Program-made: the position numbers and the translations under genes | The notes under the pieces: generated by a model | What the model was told of the DNA's origin: nothing | The model's input: the letters and a program-made list of their open reading frames with translations, nothing else | The model's database searches: none | Source: Flavobacteriaceae bacterium | Lineage (GTDB): Bacteria; Bacteroidota; Bacteroidia; Flavobacteriales; Flavobacteriaceae | DNA length: 6,055 nt | Reading direction: 5' to 3' | Assembly (NCBI GenBank): GCA_002714815.1 | Contig: PAYI01000041.1 | Coordinates: 8,628-14,682, forward strand | Shown here: positions 1-6,055 of the stretch, one piece after another | Position numbering within the stretch: position 1 is the first letter of the stretch | Layout: every line of letters begins with the position of its first letter

Positions 1-719
1 AGGTTTGAGAAAATCATGTAAACCCCCATAAAAAAATATATTCCAACCATAATTGGCACTAAGCTTGAGGTTACTCTTACAATTGATTTTAAGCCACCAA
101 AAATCACTAGAGCACTTGTAACTGAAAGCACAATCCCCAAAATAAATTTCCACTTAAAGTCTCCAATTGCCAGAAAACTATTAGGATCAATAACATCAAT
201 AAAAGTTTGTGTTAATTGATTTGCCGTAAATGCTGGGAGTACACCAAAAAGGCCAGCAAGTGAAAACCAAATCGCTAAAGGTTTTCCAAATTTATTCATT
301 CCTAGCGTCATATAATACATTGGCCCACCAAGAGGCTCGCCATTAGTTTCTGTTTCTCTAAGTTGAATAGCAAGAGTACAGGAATAGAATTTGATAATCA
401 TTCCAATTCCAGCAGTAATCCACATCCATACTAAAACACCTGGGCCACCCATGTGGATGGCAATTGCAACTCCGGAGATGTTGCCCAAACCCACTGTAGC
501 AGCAAGAACTGCAGAAAGTGCTTGAAAGCGAGAGATACCTTTGTTTTGCTCTTTAGAAAAAAGAAGTTGAAATGCTCTTTTGATTTTTAGTAGTGGATAC
601 CCTTTGCTTTGAAAACACAAAAATAGTCCACCACCAATAACTGCAAAAAGCATAATCCATTCTAGCTGACTAATCAAACTTTGTAATATTCTTTCTAGCG
701 ATGAAATCTGGTCATTCAT
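1..719 (-). CDS. Sodium:alanine/glycine symporter, AGCS family (3' part cut off by window edge)
   Basis: This is an inner-membrane secondary transporter of the AGCS family (AlsT/DagA type), which takes up alanine or glycine with sodium. 239 codons are present from the ATG at 719; family members usually have about 450-550 residues, so the C-terminal half lies outside the window. Residues 22-38 form the first membrane segment. The family signature follows at 77-100 (GLGNISGVAIAI, then GGPG and WMW). The motif GGPMYY is at 131-136 and PAFTANQ at 162-168, with further hydrophobic segments at about 148-164, 190-208 and 218-236. The start fits: M-N-D-Q is followed by a short amphipathic lead-in to the first segment, and I see no better upstream start. 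No Shine-Dalgarno is visible. The gene is divergent from the Tat-type aminotransferase gene. The family call is firm; the exact substrate is inferred from the family. Confidence 0.93.
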   Translation of the reverse strand, partial: MNDQISSLERILQSLISQLEWIMLFAVIGGGLFLCFQSKGYPLLKIKRAFQLLFSKEQNKGISRFQALSAVLAATVGLGNISGVAIAIHMGGPGVLVWMWITAGIGMIIKFYSCTLAIQLRETETNGEPLGGPMYYMTLGMNKFGKPLAIWFSLAGLFGVLPAFTANQLTQTFIDVIDPNSFLAIGDFKWKFILGIVLSVTSALVIFGGLKSIVRVTSSLVPIMVGIYFFMGVYMIFSN

Positions 720-834
720 TCTGAAAAATAGGGATTAATTTTTAGTTTAATTTAAAAAAGAAGAATAAGTATATTTTCTTTTAAAAATTTTGATTTCATA
801 TAAAAAACCATAAACTTTATTGAAAATCAAAAAT

Positions 835-1947
835 ATGCAGACAAGAAGAGATTGGTTGCGCTCATCATTAGGTATAGGGGGGCTACTTTTAACGCCACCA
901 AATATTTTAAGCGCACAGGAAAAAATAGAGTTCAATCCCAGAATATTAGAACCAGTTATTCGTTTAAGTTCCAATGAAAACCCTTATGGGCCGTCAAAAA
1001 AAGTACAAGAGCGGATTAAAAACTCTTTTAAACATAGTTGTAGATATCCTTATGCCTACTCTGATGATTTAGAAGAAATTTTAGCAAAAAAACATGGAGT
1101 ATCACCTGAGTCAATAATAGTTACCGGGGGATCTACCGAAGGGTTAAGAATTACGGGACTTACTTATGCCTCTAATGGCGGAGAAATTATTTCAGGCCAG
1201 CCAACTTTCCTTGCTATGATGGACTACGCTAAGCAATGGGGAGCAACTGTCAATTGGGTTCCAGTAGGAGATGATAAAGGATATGATCTGGATGAAATTG
1301 AAAAACGTATTTCATCCAAAACAAAATTAATTTTTCTCTGTAATCCTAATAATCCTACAGGGACTCTAGTTCCAGCAAAAAAACTAGTTGATTTTTGTAA
1401 TACGGCAAGTAAGAAAGCAATTGTATTTTCCGATGAAGCATATTATGACTTTATTGAAACCAATAATTACCCATCTATGGTAGATGCGGTAAAAAGAGGA
1501 GAAGACGTGATAGTTTCCAAAACCTTTTCAAAAGTTTATGGAATGGCTGGAATGCGTGTTGGCTATCTTATTGCAAAGCCTGAAATAGCGAGAAAGATTC
1601 GCAAAAACATTGTGGCAATGAGTAATGTTTTAGCTATTGAAGCAGCTAAAGAAGCACTAGATGACAACTCCTTTTATGAATTCTCTATAGCTAAAAACAA
1701 GGAATCTAAAAAGAGGATTTATACTCTTTTAGAACATCTAAAACTCGATTATGTTCCTTCCCACACAAATTTTGTCTTTTTCCATTCCAAAAAAGATATT
1801 AGAGAACTTGGTCCGATAATGTTGGAAAAAGGACTCCGAATTGGAAGGCCATTTCCTCCATTTTATGATTGGTGTCGAATTAGTACAGGGACTTTACAAG
1901 AGATGGATGTATTCATTAAGGCAATGCTTGAAGTCTACGAGGGGTAG
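835..1947 (+). CDS. Tat-exported HisC-like PLP-dependent aminotransferase
   Basis: This is a fold-type I, PLP-dependent aminotransferase closest to histidinol-phosphate aminotransferases. From the ATG at 835 it has 370 residues. Visible elements are the N-terminal SNENPYGPS (46-54), the NPNNPTG loop (170-176), SDEAYYDF with PLP-contacting Asp200 and Tyr203, the Schiff-base Lys233 in SKTFSKVYGMAG, Arg241 in GMRVGY, and the carboxylate-binding Arg348 in WCRISTGT. The catalytic set is complete. Unlike normal cytosolic HisC, the N-terminus reads TRRDWLR followed by a weakly hydrophobic GIGGLLL stretch and a possible signal-peptidase site after ILSA (about residue 27). This is a twin-arginine signal, so the folded holoenzyme is probably sent to the periplasm. 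An in-frame TTG at 820 would add five residues, but the ATG puts the Arg pair at residues 4-5, as is usual for Tat leaders. No other his gene is adjacent, so a role in histidine synthesis is unlikely. The substrate is unknown. Confidence 0.9.
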   Translation: MQTRRDWLRSSLGIGGLLLTPPNILSAQEKIEFNPRILEPVIRLSSNENPYGPSKKVQERIKNSFKHSCRYPYAYSDDLEEILAKKHGVSPESIIVTGGSTEGLRITGLTYASNGGEIISGQPTFLAMMDYAKQWGATVNWVPVGDDKGYDLDEIEKRISSKTKLIFLCNPNNPTGTLVPAKKLVDFCNTASKKAIVFSDEAYYDFIETNNYPSMVDAVKRGEDVIVSKTFSKVYGMAGMRVGYLIAKPEIARKIRKNIVAMSNVLAIEAAKEALDDNSFYEFSIAKNKESKKRIYTLLEHLKLDYVPSHTNFVFFHSKKDIRELGPIMLEKGLRIGRPFPPFYDWCRISTGTLQEMDVFIKAMLEVYEG

Positions 1948-1960
1948 ACTATTTTTCTTT
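1932..1960 (+). terminator. Intrinsic terminator overlapping the aminotransferase stop codon
   Basis: A perfect 7-bp inverted repeat, AGTCTAC (1932-1938) and GTAGACT (1944-1950), encloses the 5-base loop GAGGG. It is followed at once by ATTTTTCTTT. The hairpin holds the last codons and the TAG stop (1945-1947) of the plus-strand aminotransferase, and its T-tract lies over the 3' end of the convergent secreted-protein gene. In the minus direction the hairpin is followed by TCAAGC, with no T-run, so it should work only for the plus-strand transcript. Confidence 0.7.
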
Positions 1961-2617
1961 AACAATTATATAGGTAGCCTTTACTCCAGTTGCTAAGTTC
2001 CAGCGATTGGATCCCACAAGTTTACCTTCATCATCAAAGACTCGAATTTCAGCGGTGTTGGGTCCTGAAGCACCTTGATTTAATGCAACAAAATCAATTT
2101 TGTTAAAGCCCATTACCAGATTAATTGCGATACTTTTAAAACGCTCTTGAAGTAATACCCGTGAAACGACTTCTTTGTCATTTAACATTATTCTTATTAA
2201 ATCACCATCTGGGGATTCATGGTCTCGAAGTGCTATTTGAACAAATTTGCCATTGTTCCTAAAGTCTCCTAAATATTGATCTGTTTTAAATTGATTTGGA
2301 TTTTTATTTTTTTCAGATTTTCTATTTAGTTTATTTTCATATCGTTTGCCAGGGTCAATGAATTTCTCATTTTCACCAAATAGTAAATTGGGATTCCCAT
2401 TATCATTTTTTGGATTTTCAAATTCTATTTCAGGATTGAAGAAATCTTCAGATAAAAAAGACTTCTTTTTCTCAGGCTGAACAAGATTAGGGCTTTTTTC
2501 TTCCGGTGAGGCAATAATAAGTTTTGGAGGTTTTCTGGATTCAGGATTATTTTGACCCCAACTCAAAAAGGCTCCGAGAAAGAAAAAGAATAGTAAGTAA
2601 GATCTAATAGGATTCAT
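1949..2617 (-). CDS. Secreted protein of unknown function with conserved C-terminal 'PDGD/NTAE' domain
   Basis: This is a 222-residue exported protein. Residues 1-21 form a Sec signal peptide: Arg5, a Phe/Leu-rich core at 8-18, and likely cleavage in SWG|QNN. There is no lipobox Cys, so the product is probably soluble in the periplasm or outside the cell. Residues 22-115 are rich in Asn, Lys, Pro and Glu and look disordered. The C-terminal domain, about 116-220, is predicted to be all-beta, with the landmarks PDGDLIRIMLND (136-147), GFNKIDFVALNQG (170-182), GPNTAEIRV (185-193) and NLATGVKATYIIV (207-219). From memory, domains of this pattern recur in Bacteroidota secreted proteins; I know of no proven function. 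The ATG at 2617 sits about 17 bases after an exact Bacteroidota -7 element. The stop codon (1949-1951) lies one base beyond the stop of the convergent aminotransferase gene. Confidence 0.85.
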   Translation of the reverse strand: MNPIRSYLLFFFFLGAFLSWGQNNPESRKPPKLIIASPEEKSPNLVQPEKKKSFLSEDFFNPEIEFENPKNDNGNPNLLFGENEKFIDPGKRYENKLNRKSEKNKNPNQFKTDQYLGDFRNNGKFVQIALRDHESPDGDLIRIMLNDKEVVSRVLLQERFKSIAINLVMGFNKIDFVALNQGASGPNTAEIRVFDDEGKLVGSNRWNLATGVKATYIIVKEK

Positions 2618-2633
2618 GACTTCTATTTTTAAA

Positions 2634-2664
2634 CAAACCTAATATGAAATCCTTTGAATCTCAA
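2634..2664 (-). promoter_or_regulatory. Bacteroidota sigma-A promoter for the secreted-protein gene
   Basis: Reading the minus strand, TTG (2664-2662) is separated by exactly 20 bases from TAGGTTTG (2641-2634). This is a perfect match to the Bacteroidota -7 consensus TAnnTTTG with its -33 TTG at the usual 17-23 base spacing. Transcription would begin a few bases downstream, leaving a short A-rich leader of roughly 10 bases before the ATG at 2617. The position fits the gene it would drive. The call rests on consensus match and placement only. Confidence 0.6.
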
Positions 2665-2722
2665 GTGTTTTAACAACAAATTTATTGTATAGTACGTTTT
2701 TGTTACCTTTAATGGAACCAAA

Positions 2723-4543
2723 ATGAATTGCCTTATGCAAATTTCAACTCTCGATTGGCTCATTATTTTTTTATTTTTTGCAATCTCTTTAGGGATAGGA
2801 ATTTATGTTTCAAAGGCCTCAGGCAAGAGTGCCAATGAATATTTTCTTTCTGGGCGTAGCATGCCATGGTGGCTTTTAGGATTATCCATGGTAGCAACTA
2901 CTTTTTCTACAGATACTCCTAATTTAGTGACAGATATTGTTCGCACTAACGGGGTTTCTGGGAATTGGGTCTGGTGGGCCTTTTTAATTACTGGTCTTCT
3001 TACAGTTTTTGTTTACGCTAAACTATGGCGAAAATCTAACGTTAGTACTGATTTGGAGTTTTATGAATTACGTTATGGAGGAAGGCCTGCTCGTTTTTTA
3101 AGAAAATTTAGAGCAATTTATTTAGGGATTATTTTTAATGTAATTACAATGTCTGCAGTGACTCTAGCTGCTATAAAAATTGGAGGAATTATGTTGGGGC
3201 TTGAACCCTGGCAAACTGTGATTACAGCAGGTTTGGTGACAGTTACCTTCAGCGCTGTAGGAGGTTTTAAAGGAGTTGTTTACACTGATGTTATTTTGTT
3301 TTTTGTTGCAATGGCAGGAGCAATAGGTGCAGCAGTTTATCTTGTCAACCTACCTGAAGTAGGAGGAATTGAATCACTTCTTGAAAATAAAAATGTGGTA
3401 GACAAAATTTCCATATTACCAAATTTCAGAGACCGTGAGGCCTTAATAGCACTATTGATAATTCCTCTTGCAGTTCAATGGTGGAGTTCTTGGTATCCTG
3501 GAGCAGAGCCTGGTGGAGGAGGATATATTGCTCAGCGAATGTTTGCTGCAAAAGATGAAAATCATGCAATTGGAGCCACTTTCTTTTTTAATATAATGCA
3601 CTATGCTTTGCGTCCTTGGCCATGGATTTTAGTTGCTTTAGCATCTCTTGTTGTTTTCCCAGATTTGGAAAGTATTCAACAGGCTTTTCCTAATATTACT
3701 TCTGACAAGTTAGGGAATGACTTAGCTTATCCAGCTATGTTAACAAAATTACCTACTGGTTTGCTCGGTCTTGTTTTAGCATCATTAATTTCGGCATACA
3801 TGAGCACTATTTCTACTCAACTTAACTGGGGCTCTTCTTACATTGTTTATGATTTTTATCAAACTCAAATCAACCCTCAAGCAAGTCAAAAGAGGTTGGT
3901 TGCAGTAGGGAGGCTTTCCACAGTTTTACTAATGGTTTTAAGTGCCCTTTTGGCTTTGTTGCTTCAAAATGCAATGCAGTTGTTTAACTTGCTTTTAGTT
4001 TTTGGGGCTGGTACAGGATTAATCTTTATCCTTCGTTGGTTTTGGTGGAGGATTAATGCATGGAGTGAAATAACTGCAATGATTGCCTCAGGACTAATCT
4101 CATTGATTCTAACCATTCCTTCAATAAAGGCCTCTCTTTTTGGGGCTGATGGATTAATGCCCGGTTGGGGAGAGTTTCCCTTTGTAGTTGCAGTAACTAC
4201 GACCTTATGGTTGATTGCTACATTTATTACCCCTTCAGAGGACGCCTCGGTTTTGAGATCATTCTACAAAAAAATACAGCCAGGAGGGCCTGGTTGGGAA
4301 AAAATTGTTGAGGCGGCTAAAAAAGAAGATGTGCAAATTGTAGATGAAAATGAAGGCTGGACTGTGCCTTCAGGAATTTTAGCTATGCTGTTAGGATGTA
4401 CAATGATTTACAGCATTATGTTTTGTACAGGATATTTTATTTATGGTAATTTTAAGTTAGCCATACCACTGCTAGGTTTAGCTATTGTTTCTGGATTTTT
4501 ATTAGTGAAAATATGGAAAAAGATTAAAGTTATTATTCTCTGA
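2723..4543 (+). CDS. Sodium:solute symporter, SSS (SLC5) family, substrate unknown
   Basis: This is an integral inner-membrane symporter with the LeuT-type SSS fold, expected to couple solute uptake to Na+. It has 606 residues and about 14-15 hydrophobic segments, near 12-32, 48-67, 82-100, 132-153, 163-180, 187-208, 241-258, 285-310, 345-362, 395-415, 418-440, 448-467, 484-503, 550-572 and 578-597. Family marks are NEYFLSGRSMPWW (38-50), SAVGGFKGVVYTDV (177-190), PGAEPGGGGYIAQR (259-272) and the segment SAYMSTISTQLNWGSS (357-372). The Ser/Thr cluster in that last segment corresponds to the Na2 site region of vSGLT. A hydrophilic loop at about 504-548, probably cytosolic, precedes two extra C-terminal helices; many SSS proteins stop nearer 500 residues. 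A second in-frame ATG at 2735 gives MQISTLDW, a start I recall as typical of Bacteroidota relatives, so the true start may be there. No neighbour identifies the substrate. Confidence 0.93.
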   Translation: MNCLMQISTLDWLIIFLFFAISLGIGIYVSKASGKSANEYFLSGRSMPWWLLGLSMVATTFSTDTPNLVTDIVRTNGVSGNWVWWAFLITGLLTVFVYAKLWRKSNVSTDLEFYELRYGGRPARFLRKFRAIYLGIIFNVITMSAVTLAAIKIGGIMLGLEPWQTVITAGLVTVTFSAVGGFKGVVYTDVILFFVAMAGAIGAAVYLVNLPEVGGIESLLENKNVVDKISILPNFRDREALIALLIIPLAVQWWSSWYPGAEPGGGGYIAQRMFAAKDENHAIGATFFFNIMHYALRPWPWILVALASLVVFPDLESIQQAFPNITSDKLGNDLAYPAMLTKLPTGLLGLVLASLISAYMSTISTQLNWGSSYIVYDFYQTQINPQASQKRLVAVGRLSTVLLMVLSALLALLLQNAMQLFNLLLVFGAGTGLIFILRWFWWRINAWSEITAMIASGLISLILTIPSIKASLFGADGLMPGWGEFPFVVAVTTTLWLIATFITPSEDASVLRSFYKKIQPGGPGWEKIVEAAKKEDVQIVDENEGWTVPSGILAMLLGCTMIYSIMFCTGYFIYGNFKLAIPLLGLAIVSGFLLVKIWKKIKVIIL

Positions 4544-4545
4544 TA

Positions 4546-5865
4546 TTACCCTAAAATAATTCCTGCAATTGTTGCAGACATCAAAGAAACTAATGATCCT
4601 GCGATCATGGCTTTTAGTCCCAATTCTGTAAGAATTTTTTTAGTTTTTGGAGCAATAATCCCAATCCCTCCAATTTGAATTCCTATAGATGCAAAATTGG
4701 CAAAACCACATAGCATATATGTTGCCATTATCACTGATTTTTGATAACTTAAATGAGTGGAACTAAAGCTATTTTTAAGATCGACTAGTTGAGTGTAACC
4801 TACAAATTCGCTTGCTACTAGTTTTATTCCTAAAAGTTGCCCCATTAGGGCGACATCTTCTGAAGCAATTCCAATAATCCACATTAGAGGGGAAAATAGA
4901 TAACCCAATATGAATTCGATTGAAAAGTCATTATAAACGGTATTGTTTGCTATCCAATTGTTAATACCAATGAAATCGCCAACAATAGATAAAATATTGC
5001 TAATCATTGCAATTAATGCAATAAAGACCAAAAGCATTGCTGCAACATTTACAGCCATTTTAATCCCTTCACTGGTTCCAATAGAAATAGCAGAAAGTAA
5101 ATTAGATCCGATTTTATCCTTTGAAACGAATACATTAGTTTCTATCTCTTCTGTCTGAGGATAGATTATTTTTGCAATTACTATTGCTCCTGGGGCCGCC
5201 ATAACAGATGCAGCCAAAAGACTCTTGGCAAATTCTAAGCGTAGTAAGGGGTCATCTCCACCAAGGAAACCAATGTAGGCCCCAAGAACACTTCCTGCTA
5301 CTGTGGCCATTCCTCCAACCATTACCAAAAAGATTTCGGAACGATTCATTTTTTCCAAATAAGCTTTTATTAATAAGGGAGCTTCTGTCTGACCCAAAAA
5401 AATATTTCCAGCAACTGAAAGGCTTTCTGCACCAGAAATATTAAAGACTTTTGTAAGCCCCCATGCTAAAAATCTTACAACTTTTTGAATGACTCCAAAA
5501 TAATACAATATGGAACTTAAAGCTGAAAAGAAAATGATTACAGGTAAAGCTTGGAACACAAAAATAAAACCGTAAGTTTCAACATTTCCAAACTCTCCCA
5601 AAAGCATTTTTGTTCCTTCTCCAGTATATTCTAAAACTTTTACAAAAAAATTTCCTAGTATCTCAAAAACTCGTTTTACTAAGTTTATTTTAAGAACTCC
5701 AACTGCAATTATAATTTGAATAAATAAACCTAACCCAACACCTCTCCATTTAATTGCTTTACGATTATTACTTAATAGATATGCTATAAGAATTAGCACC
5801 AACATCCCTAGTAGGCCCCTTATTAATGACTCAATAGAAAGTCCTGTGCTGGGAATTAGTTCCAT
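4546..5865 (-). CDS. Concentrative nucleoside transporter, CNT (NupC) family
   Basis: This is an inner-membrane nucleoside symporter of the CNT family, driven by Na+ or H+. From the ATG at 5865 it has 439 residues. Hallmarks are AESLSVAGNIFLGQTEAP (146-163, re-entrant hairpin HP1, with the nucleoside-contacting Gln-Thr-Glu), GMATVAGSV (185-193), GIASEDV (332-338, whose Glu sits where CNTs carry a substrate-binding acid) and CGFANFASIGIQIGG (386-400). In the last motif the Phe, Asn and Ser match the spacing of the Vibrio CNT site. HP1 Asn154 matches the sodium-liganding Asn, which favours Na+ coupling. A GTG at 5901, preceded by AGGAGAAAG, would add 12 residues. I prefer the ATG because it directly precedes a conserved-looking N-terminus and because a poor -7-like TATCTTTA lies at 5892-5885, inside the would-be extension. 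It is convergent with the SSS gene, with two bases between the stops. It may be co-transcribed with the right-edge gene. Confidence 0.93.
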   Translation of the reverse strand: MELIPSTGLSIESLIRGLLGMLVLILIAYLLSNNRKAIKWRGVGLGLFIQIIIAVGVLKINLVKRVFEILGNFFVKVLEYTGEGTKMLLGEFGNVETYGFIFVFQALPVIIFFSALSSILYYFGVIQKVVRFLAWGLTKVFNISGAESLSVAGNIFLGQTEAPLLIKAYLEKMNRSEIFLVMVGGMATVAGSVLGAYIGFLGGDDPLLRLEFAKSLLAASVMAAPGAIVIAKIIYPQTEEIETNVFVSKDKIGSNLLSAISIGTSEGIKMAVNVAAMLLVFIALIAMISNILSIVGDFIGINNWIANNTVYNDFSIEFILGYLFSPLMWIIGIASEDVALMGQLLGIKLVASEFVGYTQLVDLKNSFSSTHLSYQKSVIMATYMLCGFANFASIGIQIGGIGIIAPKTKKILTELGLKAMIAGSLVSLMSATIAGIILG

Positions 5866-5917
5866 AATTTTATTTAGAGTTAGGTAAAGATAGTAAATCA
5901 CCTTTCTCCTAGCCCGT

Positions 5918-5931
5918 CAAATTAAAATTTG
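5918..5931. repeat. 14-bp AT-rich palindrome upstream of the nucleoside transporter
   Basis: CAAATT (5918-5923) and AATTTG (5926-5931) form a perfect dyad around AA. It lies in the short gap between the stop of the right-edge gene and the nucleoside-transporter start. It could be an operator or part of the 3' structure of the upstream transcript. In sequence this AT-rich, such a dyad can also arise by chance. Confidence 0.3.
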
Positions 5932-5932
5932 C

Positions 5933-5956
5933 AAGCAAGAGAAAAGGTTTTTGCTT
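5933..5956 (-). terminator. Weak candidate terminator after the right-edge gene
   Basis: On the minus strand, AAGCAA (5956-5951) and TTGCTT (5938-5933) could form a 6-bp stem with a 12-base loop right at the TAA stop. The bases that follow, GCAAATTTTAATTTG, are T-rich but not a clean T-run. If it works at all it would probably only attenuate, letting some transcription reach the nucleoside transporter. Confidence 0.25.
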
Positions 5957-6055
5957 AGAGCTTTTTAAACTCTGTTTCTAAGATTGAGCGAATCATATCC
6001 CTTGTAGTCATAAGTTTAATTTTATGTACACTGTCAATAAATTTTCCATGTTCTA
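5955..6055 (-). CDS. 3' end of an unrecognised gene (5' part outside window)
   Basis: An open minus-strand frame enters from the right edge and ends at TAA (5957-5955). It gives 32 full codons that read EHGKFIDSVHKIKLM, then TTRDMIRSILETEFKKL. The other two minus frames hit stops within this short span. The sequence is charged, has no membrane segment and ends in a predicted helix, so it looks like the C-terminus of a soluble protein. The tail is too short for me to name a family. Its stop lies 89 bases before the ATG (or 53 before the alternative GTG) of the nucleoside transporter on the same strand, so the two may form an operon. Confidence 0.6.
   Translation of the reverse strand, partial: EHGKFIDSVHKIKLMTTRDMIRSILETEFKKL

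Noticed and set aside
790..822. Possible promoter for the aminotransferase: TTG at 790-792, then TAAACTTT at 811-818
   Set aside because: The spacing (18 bases) is good but the -7 element misses two of the six fixed positions, including the final G, so it is not distinguishable from AT-rich background.
820..834. TTG at 820 as the start of the aminotransferase
   Set aside because: It adds only MKIKN before an ATG that places the twin-Arg motif at the usual distance from the N-terminus, and it has no ribosome binding site.
747..974. Minus-strand open frame of 75 codons overlapping the start of the aminotransferase gene
   Set aside because: It lies antisense to the Tat leader and the divergent gap, has no family resemblance, and is explained as a shadow of the aminotransferase frame.
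2685..2711. Possible promoter for the SSS gene: TTG at 2685-2687 with TACCTTTA at 2704-2711, or TACGTTTTTG at 2693-2702
   Set aside because: The first has a 16-base spacer and lacks the last G; the second has two extra Ts. Neither is convincing alone.
4563..4577. Hairpin CTGCAA-TTG-TTGCAG near the convergent SSS/CNT junction
   Set aside because: It lies inside the nucleoside-transporter coding sequence, before its stop, and neither strand has a proper T-run after it, so a terminator role is not supported.
4943..5444. Two plus-strand open frames (4943-5158 and 5208-5444)
   Set aside because: Both lie fully antisense within the well-supported nucleoside transporter gene and resemble no protein.

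Overview
The window is AT-rich and reads as a stretch of a Bacteroidota chromosome, most likely a marine flavobacterium-like organism. Three things point there. First, the secreted protein at 1949-2617 belongs to a conserved Bacteroidota type, ending in a 'PDGD ... NTAE ... NLATGVKAT' domain. Second, an exact Bacteroidota vegetative promoter (TTG-N20-TAnnTTTG) lies in front of it. Third, Shine-Dalgarno sequences are mostly absent before A/T-rich starts. Three families of cation (normally Na+) coupled symporters within 6 kb fit a sodium-rich habitat. No mobile element, tRNA, rRNA or CRISPR array is visible, and no gene-free stretch exceeds about 115 bases.

Layout, left to right: (1) the N-terminal half of an AGCS-family sodium:alanine/glycine symporter on the minus strand, running off the left edge; (2) after a divergent gap, a plus-strand HisC-like PLP aminotransferase that appears to start with a twin-arginine export signal; (3) convergent with it and one base away, a minus-strand secreted protein of unknown function; (4) after a second divergent gap, a plus-strand SSS-family sodium:solute symporter; (5) convergent with that and two bases away, a minus-strand CNT (NupC-type) nucleoside transporter; (6) upstream of it on the same strand, the last 32 codons of an unrecognised gene that enters from the right edge.

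The genes alternate in strand, so most are probably transcribed singly. Only the right-edge gene and the nucleoside transporter could share a transcript. The shared theme is uptake of small nitrogenous or organic nutrients (alanine/glycine, nucleosides, an unknown SSS substrate) plus one envelope-targeted aminotransferase. No dedicated pathway is evident, and I see no strong case for a new multi-gene system.

The features most worth a second look are the Tat-type leader on a HisC-fold aminotransferase, an intrinsic terminator built from that gene's last codons and stop codon where it meets the convergent gene, and the conserved but uncharacterised secreted-protein domain.
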